This document shows, piece after piece, positions 1 through 7,599 of a stretch of DNA of 64,000 nucleotides. The DNA comes from Haloterrigena gelatinilytica (GTDB taxonomy: Archaea; Halobacteriota; Halobacteria; Halobacteriales; Natrialbaceae): the NCBI RefSeq assembly GCF_013342145.1, contig NZ_JABUQZ010000001.1, positions 806,001 through 870,000 of the forward strand, given 5' to 3'. How positions within the stretch are numbered: position 1 is the stretch's first letter; each line of letters begins with the position of its first letter. The translations under genes and the position numbers were made by a program. Below the pieces are notes generated by a model. The model was not told the DNA's origin. It worked only from the letters and a program-made list of their open reading frames with translations, and ran no database searches.

Positions 1-1
1 G

Positions 2-610
2 CGGATCTTCCCCGACGTCGAGGCCTGTATCGACTGCGGCGGCTGCGTCGTCGCCTGCAAACGCACCTGGGACCGGGAGATCGACAACCAGCGCATCGAC
101 ATCACGACCATGGCCGAGGGCGTCGCCGGCCCGCAGGGCGAGAACGCCGACAAGACCGGCCGGCTGGCCGCGGGGGAGAACCCCGGCGAGACCAGCCTAC
201 CGATGCAGTGTTACCACTGCGAGAACGCGCCCTGCGTCTCGGTCTGTCCGACCAACGCCCTCCAGAAGGAGGACGACGGCTTCGTGTCGGTCCACGAGGA
301 CCTCTGCGTCGGCTGCCAGTACTGCCTGTCGGGCTGTCCGTTCGGCGCCCCGCAGTTCCCCGACAGCAACGACGGGGCGGCCCAGATCTTCGGCACCGGC
401 GGCATCATGGACAAGTGCACCGGCTGTCGCGAACGCCAGGAGGTCCAGAAGGGGCCGGCCTGCGCCGAGGAGTGCGCGACCGACGCCATCCTCGTCGGCG
501 GCGCCGGCGAAATCGCCGACGAACTCGAGTCCCGGGACAGCCAGCCGTTCTTCAACGACGAGGCCATGGCGATCATCTTCGGCGAGGAGGACGCCCAACT
601 CTTCCAGTGA
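2..610 (+). CDS. Iron-sulfur electron-transfer subunit, formate dehydrogenase type (5' partial)
   Basis: Ferredoxin-like subunit that would pass electrons from a molybdopterin oxidoreductase, most likely formate dehydrogenase, to a membrane cytochrome b. The window edge removes its start; the frame is open from base 2. Four cysteine clusters are visible: CIDCGGCVVAC near the edge, CYHCENAPCVSVCP, CVGCQYCLSGCP and CTGCRE...CAEEC. This is the pattern of four [4Fe-4S] clusters in FdhB/DmsB-like subunits. Its stop lies 2 nt before the next ATG, and a cytochrome b gene follows, so this is the tail of an operon whose catalytic gene should lie upstream, outside the window. The family is clear; formate as substrate is inferred from the FDH-gamma-like cytochrome b. 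Confidence 0.85.
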   Translation, partial: RIFPDVEACIDCGGCVVACKRTWDREIDNQRIDITTMAEGVAGPQGENADKTGRLAAGENPGETSLPMQCYHCENAPCVSVCPTNALQKEDDGFVSVHEDLCVGCQYCLSGCPFGAPQFPDSNDGAAQIFGTGGIMDKCTGCRERQEVQKGPACAEECATDAILVGGAGEIADELESRDSQPFFNDEAMAIIFGEEDAQLFQ

Positions 611-612
611 CC

Positions 613-1368
613 ATGAGCGACGACCGATCAGCAGACACGCACGACCACGCGGGCGACGACGTCCGGGCCGCCAGCGAGCGCGAGCGGACGACCGACGCGG
701 TCGATCGGGAGGCCGCCTCGAGCGCTCGGGAACGCGAAGCGCGGGACGGAGTACCGTCCGACGAACAGCGAGGCGAATCCGGACCCGAACCGACCGGCGG
801 CGAGGGGTCCGGCGGCGACGGGAGCGGCGACGGCGGCGGTTGGTCGGGCCGGCTCGCCTTCTTGCTCAGCGCCCTGTTCGGCCTCGGACTGGCGGTCGGC
901 GCCGTCGCGCTCGTCACCGGGCGCGCCCCGTTCTTCGAGAACGTCATGCGGGTCCGCCCGACCGTCGAGGGCGGCGGCGTCGGCGCCGACTGGGTCGTCG
1001 GGAACACGGGGCCGATCCTCGAGGCCGCCATCACGCTGGTCCACCTGGCGGACGTCGTCATGGGGATCTTCATCCTCCTGATGGTGTTCATCCACTGGGC
1101 CGCGTTCCGCCGGCTGGCGACGCGGATGCGCCCGCCCGCGGGCTCGAGTCGCGCCGGAGAGAGCGCGGCGGCCACCGACGGGGGTGAGCGGTCCGGAGGA
1201 CCGCGATCCTCGTCAGACCGAAGGTCTGACGTAGGTGAGCCGAGCGGAGCGAGGCGAACGTCGGAATCGACCGCTGCAGGCGACTCGAACGCCGGATCGG
1301 ACGCGTCGGCCTCGAGTGACGATACACCAGACGATTCCACCGGTCCCGACGGGGGTGATCGACGGTGA
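613..1368 (+). CDS. Operon-embedded membrane protein with disordered ends
   Basis: 251-residue protein between the Fe-S subunit and the cytochrome b. Residues 1-78 are charged, Gly/Ser-rich and probably disordered. Two hydrophobic segments follow (about 81-102 and 134-165), then a low-complexity Ser/Arg/Asp tail. Its ATG is 2 nt after the preceding stop, and its TGA overlaps the next gene's GTG start (GTGA), so translation is probably coupled. I do not recognise a family; a small anchoring or assembly subunit of the oxidoreductase is a guess from position. Two perfect 3-nt-loop hairpins (1188-1204 and 1211-1231) lie inside the coding region of the tail. Confidence 0.7.
   Translation: MSDDRSADTHDHAGDDVRAASERERTTDAVDREAASSAREREARDGVPSDEQRGESGPEPTGGEGSGGDGSGDGGGWSGRLAFLLSALFGLGLAVGAVALVTGRAPFFENVMRVRPTVEGGGVGADWVVGNTGPILEAAITLVHLADVVMGIFILLMVFIHWAAFRRLATRMRPPAGSSRAGESAAATDGGERSGGPRSSSDRRSDVGEPSGARRTSESTAAGDSNAGSDASASSDDTPDDSTGPDGGDRR
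1188..1231. repeat. Two tandem perfect hairpins with 3-nt loops inside a gene
   Basis: GCGGTCC-gga-GGACCGC at 1188-1204 is followed 6 bp later by CGTCAGACC-gaa-GGTCTGACG at 1211-1231. Both stems are perfect (7 and 9 bp) and both loops have three bases. They encode part of the disordered tail of the membrane protein. They belong to the hairpin class seen at 7119-7221, 22742-22788, 41023-41041 and 63191-63209. Confidence 0.85.
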
Positions 1369-2405
1369 CGAACCTCGATCACGGGAAGTTCTCGCGGGTG
1401 ACGACGATGTTCCACTCGCTGCTGGCGCTGACGGTGTTCATCCTGTTCTTCACGGGGTACGCCATCGCCTTCAACACGGAGCTGTGGTGGCTCGTGGAAC
1501 TGATGGGCGGCAACCAGGGCGTGCTCTCGATCCACCGGCTGGCCGGCTTCGCGCTGATCGCGCTGACCGGGTTCTGGGTGCCCTACATGCTGCTTCGGTC
1601 GGCCAGTCGGTCCAACTTCCGGTCGGTCCTGCCCGCTCCGTCCGACGTGAAGGCCTTCGTTCAGGACGTCCAGTTCGCGCTGGGGCGGGCCGACGAACGC
1701 CATCCGGCGGCCCGCCAGTTCGCGGGCTACAAGGCCGACGAGGTGCCGCTGATCTCCTACATCGGCAAGGGCGTCATCTGGATCTTCACCGTCGAACTCC
1801 TCCTGCTCATGCTCTCGGGGCTGCTCATCTGGCGCAAGACCTGGCTGATCGACTTCTACGACTCCCAGTCGGTCGTGATGGCCTTCGTCGCCTTCCACGG
1901 CCTGCTCGGGGTCATCATGCTGATGGGCGTGATGTTTCACACCTTCGAGCACGGCTTCCACCCGGCGTTCTACCCCGTCGAGATGAAGGCGTTCCTACCG
2001 AAGGATCAGACGCCGAACTTCCACGGCGATCCGGACGAGCACGAGACGACCGGAATCGAACGCCTCCGGCGCAAGTCCTCCTGGCGGTGGGCGACGAACG
2101 TGATGGGCGTGCTGGTCGTCGTCGGCATCGTCAGCGTGATGATGGCCAGCCTCGAGTACGGCGGCTACCCGGTGCCGGACTCGCTGGCGTTCAACGAGGG
2201 GAGCGTCCTCCGGACGATCGGCATCAACGCCGGGATCTTCGTGCTGCTCGTCGGACTCGTCCTCTCGGTGTTCGGCAACGTGCTCCGGGCGCGGTACCTG
2301 CGCCAGCGCCGGGAACGGGCCCAGGAGCGACCGACCGAACGGCCGCCCGCGGCGGACGGCAGCGGACCGGCTCGCGACGACGGCCCCAGCGAGGCCGACG
2401 ACTGA
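1365..2405 (+). CDS. Cytochrome b subunit (formate dehydrogenase gamma-like)
   Basis: 346-residue multi-pass membrane protein that would bind haem b and transfer electrons between the Fe-S subunit and the quinone pool. At least four long hydrophobic segments are visible (near residues 14-33, 58-77, 136-156 and 171-193), plus two near the C-terminus. Candidate haem-ligand histidines lie in helices: His17 (MFHSLL), His57 (SIHRLAG), His178 (AFHGLLG) and His192/196 (FHTFEHGFHP). This arrangement resembles FdnI/FdoI-type cytochrome b. The start is a GTG whose last bases overlap the upstream TGA; no better ATG exists nearby. The last 30 residues are hydrophilic. Confidence 0.85.
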   Translation: MTNLDHGKFSRVTTMFHSLLALTVFILFFTGYAIAFNTELWWLVELMGGNQGVLSIHRLAGFALIALTGFWVPYMLLRSASRSNFRSVLPAPSDVKAFVQDVQFALGRADERHPAARQFAGYKADEVPLISYIGKGVIWIFTVELLLLMLSGLLIWRKTWLIDFYDSQSVVMAFVAFHGLLGVIMLMGVMFHTFEHGFHPAFYPVEMKAFLPKDQTPNFHGDPDEHETTGIERLRRKSSWRWATNVMGVLVVVGIVSVMMASLEYGGYPVPDSLAFNEGSVLRTIGINAGIFVLLVGLVLSVFGNVLRARYLRQRRERAQERPTERPPAADGSGPARDDGPSEADD

Positions 2406-2560
2406 CCGTCGCGGTCGATTTTCCGCTCGCTCGAGTCGGCGCATTCGGCCACTGCGAGTCGAATCGATAGTCGCCGACTCGAGCGGTAGCGGGCTCGAGT
2501 CCGTCGGAAATCCGACGCCTCCGCGGGGGATTTACGTCGCTTCGCGGCGTATGCTATCTC

Positions 2561-2740
2561 ATGGCAGACCTCCTGTACTCGATCTACGCCGTGGCGGTGC
2601 TCGTCGTCGCGGTCGGCGGCCTGCTCGGGGTCGTCTTCGCGACGCCGGACGTGACCGACGAGCGGGAGTACAAGTACGAGGCGCTGGCCGTCGTCGCCGC
2701 CGTCTTCGTGCTGGCGTTGGTCGGCAGTTTCCTCCTGTAG
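2561..2740 (+). CDS. Small two-helix membrane protein
   Basis: 59-residue reading frame beginning MADLLYSIYAVAVLV. Two hydrophobic stretches (about residues 5-26 and 42-59) are separated by a charged loop (DVTDEREYKYEA), and the protein ends directly after the second helix. Codon third positions are almost all G or C, as in neighbouring genes. It stands alone, 155 bp after the cytochrome b stop. Function is unknown and I recognise no family; it could be a minor membrane subunit. Confidence 0.65.
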   Translation: MADLLYSIYAVAVLVVAVGGLLGVVFATPDVTDEREYKYEALAVVAAVFVLALVGSFLL

Positions 2741-2786
2741 CGACCGTCTCGACCGGCGGGACGATTCGCTCGAGTAGTCACTTCAT

Positions 2787-2861
2787 TATATAGAGCACAC
2801 TGTTGGCCTTTATTTCACAACGTTGTAGCCGACTGCTTTGCTGCACATTTACAATGTTGTA
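2787..2861 (+). promoter_or_regulatory. Promoter with two palindromic operator-like sites before acyl-CoA dehydrogenase
   Basis: A TATA-like sequence (TTATATA, 2787-2793) is followed by the perfect palindrome ACAACGTTGT (2817-2826), about where transcription would start. A second near-identical dyad, TACAATGTTGTA (2850-2861), lies 16 bp before the chosen ATG. The dyad centres are 34 bp apart, roughly three helical turns. Such a pair suggests two dimers of a repressor; which regulator binds is unknown. Confidence 0.6.
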
Positions 2862-2876
2862 TGTGCATTCCCCGGT

Positions 2877-4127
2877 ATGGAGTACCACGACTCAGAGACG
2901 GCGACGGCGGTTGCGGGTCGCGTAGCGGACTTCATGGACGAGGTCGTCATCCCGCGCGAACGCGAGGCGCTCGCCACCGGCGAGCGGATCTCGACGGCCG
3001 AGATCGAGGACCTGTGGGAGCAGGCCGAGGAGCGCGACCTGTTCGCGCCGCAGGTCCCCGAGGAGTACGGCGGGCAGGGACTGGACTTCAGCGACATGCT
3101 CCCCTCCTTCGAGCAGGTCGGCCGCTCGCTGATCGGCGCGCTCGCGATTCGGGCGAACGCGCCCCAGGAGGGGAACATGCACACCCTCGAGATGGTCGGC
3201 ACGGAAGACCAGAAGGAGGAGTACCTCCGCCCGCTCGTCCAGGGCGAAATGTCGTCGGCGTTCGCGATGACCGAGCCCAAACAGGGCGGCGGCTCGGATC
3301 CGAAGATGCTCCAGAGCACGGCCGTCAAGGACGGCGACGAGTGGGTCATCAACGCCCACAAGTGGTGGACTTCCGACGGACTCGACGCCGACTTCTACCT
3401 GGTGATGGCCCGGACCGATCTGGACGCCCACCCCTACGAGGGCACCTCGATCATCCTCGTGCCGCGCGAGGCCGACGGCGTCGAGGTCGTGCGGAACATC
3501 CCCCACGTCGGCGGTCACGGCATCACCGAGCGCGAGGGCGGCCACGCCGAAGTGAAGTTCGACAACGTCCGCGTCCCCCTCGAGAACACGATCGGCGAGG
3601 AGAACGAGGGCTTTCGCATCGCCCAGATGCGACTCGGCGGCGGCCGACTCACACACTGCATGCGCTACTCCGGGATGGCCCAGCGATCCCTCGAGATCGC
3701 GAAGGCCTACCTGCAGGAGCGGGAGGCCTTCGGGACGAAACTCGAGGACAAACAGGCGCTACGCCACCGCATCGCCGACGCCGAGACGCGGCTGCACGCC
3801 GCCCGCTGTATGGTCCGCCACGCCGCGCGCGAACTCGACCGCAGCGACGCCCGCATCGAGGTCGCCATGTCGAAGATGTTCACCGCGAACGTCACGCAGG
3901 ACACCATCGACCTCGCCCTGCAGTGCTGCGGCGGCAACGGGATCGGGAAGGACCTTCCGATCGCCCACTTCTACGAGAACGTCCGCGCGTTCCGGATCGT
4001 CGACGGCGCCGACGAGGTCCACCGCCGCTCGATCGCCCGCTGGGCCTTCGACGACGTCGACGAGACCGAGATCGAGAACGCGCTGCAGTTCGACGAGGAC
4101 CTGCGCATCGACGCGCTCGACGAGTAA
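2877..4127 (+). CDS. Acyl-CoA dehydrogenase family protein (ACAD10/11-like)
   Basis: FAD enzyme of about 416 residues that would introduce the alpha,beta double bond into acyl-CoA, the first beta-oxidation step. The mid-domain has AFAMTEPKQGGGSDP and the flavin-binding WWTSDG segment. The C-terminal helical domain has QCCGGNGIGKD and IVDGADEVHRRSIAR. At the usual catalytic-Glu position the sequence reads DG, as I recall for ACAD10/11-type enzymes, rather than YEG. The start is ATG 2877 rather than an in-frame TTG 39 bp upstream, because the upstream residues overlap the second operator-like palindrome. Thiolase, enoyl-CoA hydratase and MaoC genes nearby support a fatty-acid role. Confidence 0.9.
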   Translation: MEYHDSETATAVAGRVADFMDEVVIPREREALATGERISTAEIEDLWEQAEERDLFAPQVPEEYGGQGLDFSDMLPSFEQVGRSLIGALAIRANAPQEGNMHTLEMVGTEDQKEEYLRPLVQGEMSSAFAMTEPKQGGGSDPKMLQSTAVKDGDEWVINAHKWWTSDGLDADFYLVMARTDLDAHPYEGTSIILVPREADGVEVVRNIPHVGGHGITEREGGHAEVKFDNVRVPLENTIGEENEGFRIAQMRLGGGRLTHCMRYSGMAQRSLEIAKAYLQEREAFGTKLEDKQALRHRIADAETRLHAARCMVRHAARELDRSDARIEVAMSKMFTANVTQDTIDLALQCCGGNGIGKDLPIAHFYENVRAFRIVDGADEVHRRSIARWAFDDVDETEIENALQFDEDLRIDALDE

Positions 4128-4357
4128 CGGACGCCGTCCGTCGGCGGCATTTTTGCGTCAGTAGTTGGTAAGACGGCTTCTTTAACAGAGTGTGAATCAG
4201 CGTTCAGTACAGGCGGAGGTGGTACTGGAGAGGCTGTCACTATCTCCGATAGATGTCAATAACTGCGTACTGAATGCAGAGCGTTTCTCCTGTTCATTCG
4301 AGAAGACATAGCTAATTGCTAGGAAGGCTTATTGTCATAAAGAGTGTTAAAATAATT
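4128..4357. other. AT-richer spacer with an 8-bp inverted repeat
   Basis: This 230-bp stretch is clearly lower in GC than its surroundings. It contains TTCAGTAC (4203-4210) and its exact inverse GTACTGAA (4267-4274). No reading frame looks real. It could be the edge of an inserted element carrying the next small gene, but no transposase or clear terminal repeats are visible. Confidence 0.4.
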
Positions 4358-4621
4358 ATGGACGAGGATGAAGGGAGCCTAAATGGAGATATTGAAGCTA
4401 GAATGGAGAATGCGGACGGAGATTCTGAAACTTCAGCCCTCCAGTCGATGGGATACATAGATAATGGAACTGGGATGGGTCGGAGGGAGGAAGATTCTAC
4501 GGATTCTGGACAGTCAGTTCTCCAGACGGTCTTACTGATAACAGTAGCAGTATTCTTCGGGGGTTCTCTCCTGTACTTCCTCATAACGGGTGTCTTGGCT
4601 ATATTCGGTGTCTCCCTGTAG
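4358..4621 (+). CDS. Small low-GC tail-anchored hypothetical protein
   Basis: 87-residue protein from ATG 4358 (MDEDEGSLNGD...). The acidic N-terminal half is followed by one strongly hydrophobic C-terminal segment (about residues 56-85), so it is probably tail-anchored with the acidic part in the cytoplasm. A TTG 42 bp upstream is in frame, but the ATG follows an AT-rich promoter-like stretch (AAAATAATTATG) and is preferred. Codons use far more A/T at third positions than neighbours, which suggests recent acquisition. No family recognised. Confidence 0.55.
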   Translation: MDEDEGSLNGDIEARMENADGDSETSALQSMGYIDNGTGMGRREEDSTDSGQSVLQTVLLITVAVFFGGSLLYFLITGVLAIFGVSL

Positions 4622-4697
4622 CGAGTCGTTCCCTCTATGATAACTGTCTGAAGAATCCGCTTTCAACGCAATACTCCTGATTTCAATTACTGCGACC

Positions 4698-4724
4698 CCA
4701 CACCATTTGCGATGGGGGGTGTGG
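4698..4724. terminator. Possible terminator hairpin between convergent genes
   Basis: CCACACC (4698-4704) and GGTGTGG (4718-4724) form a 7-bp stem with a 13-nt loop. It lies between the 3' ends of the small plus-strand gene and the minus-strand thiolase gene. No long T-run is attached, so terminator function is only a possibility. Confidence 0.35.
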
Positions 4725-4787
4725 CTTCCCATCGGTGCCACGGTAACGGCGTAGGTCGCCCGTCTAGGAACGGCAGCGCCAGACGGC

Positions 4788-5957
4788 TCAGACCCGCTCG
4801 ATGATCGTCGCGATCCCCTGTCCGAAGCCGATACACATCGTCGAGAGCGCCCGCTCCCCGCCGGTGCGCTCGAGTTCGTGGACCAACTTCGTCAGTAGCG
4901 CCGCGCCGGTCGCCCCCAGCGGGTGGCCGTGGGCGATGGCGCCGCCGTTGACGTTCACGTCCTCCCAGGAAACGCCGGTCTCCTCGAGCCAGGCGGCGAC
5001 GACCGAGGCGAAGGCCTCGTTGACCTCGAAGAGGTCGATGTCCTCGAGTTCCAGATCGGTCTTCTCGAGGACGCCCTCGGTCGCCGGCATCGGGCCGGTG
5101 AGCATCGTCACGGGATCGACGCCGACGACCTCGGTCGCGACGATGCGGGCCATCGGTTCCCACCCGTGGGCCTCGGCCGCCTCCTCGCTGGCGATCAGGA
5201 GGGCCGACGAGCCGTCGACGATGCCCGAGGAGTTGCCGGGATGGTGGACGCCCTCGCCCTCCTCGCGGAAGGAAAGCGGGAGGCTCGAGAGCGTCTCGAG
5301 GTCCGTCTCTGGTCGCGGGTGCTCATCTCGGTCGACGGTGACCGGCTCACCGTCGAGTTCAGTCTCCACTGGCACGATCTGGTCGGCGTACCGACCCTCC
5401 TCCCAGGCCTCGCCCCAGCGCCGCTGGGAGTCGACGGCGAGTTCGTCGAGCTCCGCGCGGTCGAAGCCGTACTCCTCGGCGATCCGTTCGGCGCCCTCGC
5501 CCTGGTGGGTCAGTTCGTCGAAGTACTCGAAGTAGGTGTCCGTGACGGCGCCCTCGCCGGCCACGCCGTCGGCCCCGTCGGACCCGAGCGGGACGCGGGT
5601 CATGTGCTCGACGCCGCCGGCGACCAGGACGTCGTGCTGGCCGGCCATCACGCTCGTCGCCGCGAAGTTGGCGGCCTGCTGGCCGGAGCCGCACATCCGG
5701 TTGAGCTGGACGCCGGGGACGCCGTCGCCCCAGCCGGCGACCATCGGCGCGATGCGACCGATGTTGAGCCCCTGCTCGTCGACCGGCGTCACGCAGCCGT
5801 AGATCACGTCTTCGATCGTATCGGGGTCGAAGCCGGTTCGCTCCTCGAGGGCCTCGAGCGGCGTCGCCGCCAGATCTTGCGGGTGGGTGTCGCGAAGGGA
5901 GCCGTCCCGCTTGCCGAACGGCGTCCGGACCGCGTCGACGATGACTGCATCGTTCAT
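4788..5957 (-). CDS. Thiolase (acetyl-CoA acetyltransferase / 3-ketoacyl-CoA thiolase)
   Basis: 389-residue thiolase that cleaves 3-ketoacyl-CoA with CoA, or condenses two acetyl-CoA. The nucleophile is Cys89 in LNRMCGSGQQA. The C-terminal half carries NEAFA, GGAIAHGHPLGATGA (catalytic His) and MCIGFGQG (second Cys). The start is ATG 5957 (MNDAVIVDAVRTPFGK), the typical thiolase N-terminus; upstream in-frame codons encode an implausible Arg/Pro/Ser-rich extension. It is divergent from the enoyl-CoA hydratase gene across a 159-bp spacer. Biosynthetic and degradative thiolases cannot be separated by sequence here; neighbours favour beta-oxidation. Confidence 0.92.
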   Translation of the reverse strand: MNDAVIVDAVRTPFGKRDGSLRDTHPQDLAATPLEALEERTGFDPDTIEDVIYGCVTPVDEQGLNIGRIAPMVAGWGDGVPGVQLNRMCGSGQQAANFAATSVMAGQHDVLVAGGVEHMTRVPLGSDGADGVAGEGAVTDTYFEYFDELTHQGEGAERIAEEYGFDRAELDELAVDSQRRWGEAWEEGRYADQIVPVETELDGEPVTVDRDEHPRPETDLETLSSLPLSFREEGEGVHHPGNSSGIVDGSSALLIASEEAAEAHGWEPMARIVATEVVGVDPVTMLTGPMPATEGVLEKTDLELEDIDLFEVNEAFASVVAAWLEETGVSWEDVNVNGGAIAHGHPLGATGAALLTKLVHELERTGGERALSTMCIGFGQGIATIIERV

Positions 5958-6116
5958 GTGATCTGGTCGCACGGCGAGCGGGATAGTCGTTCCGTCCGGC
6001 TGGGAGCGTCTCCGTCCACAAAACGGTCCCCCACTCGAGCCGTCCGCACGCCGACGACGCGGCGATCCTCGAGGCACTCCGTGCACTTATTTGGGGCCCA
6101 GTAGCGACCATCGCGT

Positions 6117-6914
6117 ATGGACGACGATCTCGATGCGGTCCGAGTGGCGTTCGACGACGAGACCGGCGTCGGCACGATCGCGATGGACCGGCCGGACGCG
6201 CTCAACGCGCTGAACGACCGGCTTCGGGCGGACATCATCGCCGGCCTGCAGCGCCTCGAAGCCGAGAACGAGGACGCCGAGGGCGTCGCCCTGCGGGCGG
6301 TCGTCCTCGAGGGCGCCGGCGAGAAGGCGTTCTGCGCCGGCGCGGACGTCGGCGGCTTCTCGGAGGCGTCGGCCGGCGCCAGTTCCGAGCGGGACCACTA
6401 CGAGTTCATCCGGGACTTCCCGGCGCCGGTGATCGCGAAGATCGACGGCTACTGTCTCGGGGGCGGCCTCGAGACCGCGCTCGCCTGCGACTTCCGGCTG
6501 GCGAGCGAGTCCAGTACGCTCGGCTTTCCCGAGGTCAACCTCGGGCTCCTCCCCGGCGCCGGCGGCGTCCAGTACGTGACGAAGCTGGCCGGCCCCGCGG
6601 TCGCGAAGGAACTGGCCATGACCGGCGAGTACATCTCCGCCCAGCGGGCCGCCGACGAGGGGATCATCAACCACGTCTACCCCGACGAGGAGTTCGAGGA
6701 CGAGGTCGACGCGTTCGTCACCGACCTCGCCGGACAGGCGCCCCTGGCGGTCCAGGCGATCAAGGACTCGGCGCACATGGCCGTGCAGTCGGGACTCGAG
6801 GAGGGGCTGCGCTACGACGCCCAACTCTTCGACGAACTGCTCGGAACCGAGGACCACGCGGAGGGTGCGGCCGCGTTCGACGAGGACCGCGAACCCGAAT
6901 TCGAGGGCAAATAG
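6117..6914 (+). CDS. Enoyl-CoA hydratase/isomerase (crotonase family)
   Basis: 265-residue crotonase that would hydrate trans-2-enoyl-CoA to 3-hydroxyacyl-CoA. The oxyanion-hole segments are KAFCAGADVGGF and GYCLGGGLETALACD. The two catalytic acids of true hydratases are present: Glu in GGGLETAL and Glu in FPEVNLGLLPGAGG. The acidic tail is typical of halophiles. An AT-rich TTATTTG about 30 bp upstream can serve as the promoter, giving a nearly leaderless transcript. With the divergent thiolase it supplies consecutive beta-oxidation steps. Confidence 0.92.
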   Translation: MDDDLDAVRVAFDDETGVGTIAMDRPDALNALNDRLRADIIAGLQRLEAENEDAEGVALRAVVLEGAGEKAFCAGADVGGFSEASAGASSERDHYEFIRDFPAPVIAKIDGYCLGGGLETALACDFRLASESSTLGFPEVNLGLLPGAGGVQYVTKLAGPAVAKELAMTGEYISAQRAADEGIINHVYPDEEFEDEVDAFVTDLAGQAPLAVQAIKDSAHMAVQSGLEEGLRYDAQLFDELLGTEDHAEGAAAFDEDREPEFEGK

Positions 6915-6990
6915 TCGCTGTAGACCGGTCCTCCCGACATCGTGAGGATCGATAGAATCGGTGTTCGGTGGTGCGCGCTGGCTCGCGGTG

Positions 6991-7318
6991 GAGCGAATCG
7001 GCTGAAGGGGGGAGGGGGTAGAAATCCTAGCCGCCAGTGAGAGCGGAATACGACGGGACGATTCACCTACCGTGGCAACGGGGAATTGTCATGCCCTCCC
7101 CGGCCGATTTCTGCTCACGGGCGCGAAGCGCCCTCTGCTCACGGCCTCCGGCCGTTCGCACGGTATGCGAGACCTCTGGTCTCGCACTATTCGCACGGTT
7201 CGCGGAACCTTCGGTTCCGCGCTAACGTTCGCTCCCGTTGGTCGCTCACTCGTCCCTCGCACGACGTCGCCGATCGCCCTCGCAATCGCTCGGCCGACCG
7301 CCGGCGCGCGCCACCGCA
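6991..7318. repeat. Dispersed intergenic repeat, copy A (interrupted by a hairpin block)
   Basis: Shares several blocks, in the same order, with 53367-53671: GAGCGAATCGGCTG at the left, CGTGGCAAC, CCCTCCCC-GCCGATT, TCCCG-TGGTCG, TCCCTCGCAC, and GCGCGCGCCACCGCA at the right end. Relative to the other copy it carries an extra 114 bp (7119-7232) holding four 3-nt-loop hairpins. It encodes nothing credible. It fills most of the 685-bp gap between the hydratase and MaoC genes and looks like a non-autonomous or degraded mobile sequence. Confidence 0.65.
7119..7221. repeat. Cluster of four perfect hairpins with 3-nt loops
   Basis: GGGCGC-gaa-GCGCCC (7119-7133), ACGGCC-tcc-GGCCGT (7141-7155), TGCGAGACC-tct-GGTCTCGCA (7166-7186) and CGCGGAACC-ttc-GGTTCCGCG (7201-7221). 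Stems differ in sequence, but every loop has three bases. The block starts exactly where the homologous repeat at 53.4 kb lacks sequence. A fifth, TCGAGCG-ctc-CGCTCGA, lies just outside the repeat at 7324-7340. Confidence 0.85.
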
Positions 7319-7599
7319 AACGGTCGAGCGCTCCGCTCGAGGGATCGTTGCTGTCCTCCGGTCGCGCTCTCGATCCCAGTCACCACCACTACGATACGGC
7401 GAGAACGACCGACGGGAACACGACCAGCGGGACGGTCTCATCGAGATGGCGCCGATCTACCGCGAGGGACACAGTTATGCGTTCAGTCACCGAACCGTCA
7501 CGAAAATGGTACACGGATCGCCCGACTCGAGCCGGCGCCCGATCGGCCGGAACCGCGCGCTCGACCCCGCCCGCGAACGGATCGCTCGAGGTGGTCCCC

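Noticed and set aside
573-1961. Long minus-strand frame opposite the formate dehydrogenase operon
   Set aside because: Composition (Arg/Pro/Ser) and lack of motifs indicate an antisense shadow of three well-supported plus-strand genes.
4128-4700. Possible insertion-sequence remnant around the low-GC small gene
   Set aside because: One 8-bp inverted repeat and lower GC are present, but there is no transposase fragment, no target duplication and no recognisable terminal repeats. Only the composition anomaly is reported.
7072-7599. N-terminal extension of the MaoC gene through the repeat region
   Set aside because: The frame is open, but it translates hairpins and repeat sequence into Arg/Ser-rich residues. 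Homologous hot-dog proteins start near the chosen GTG.
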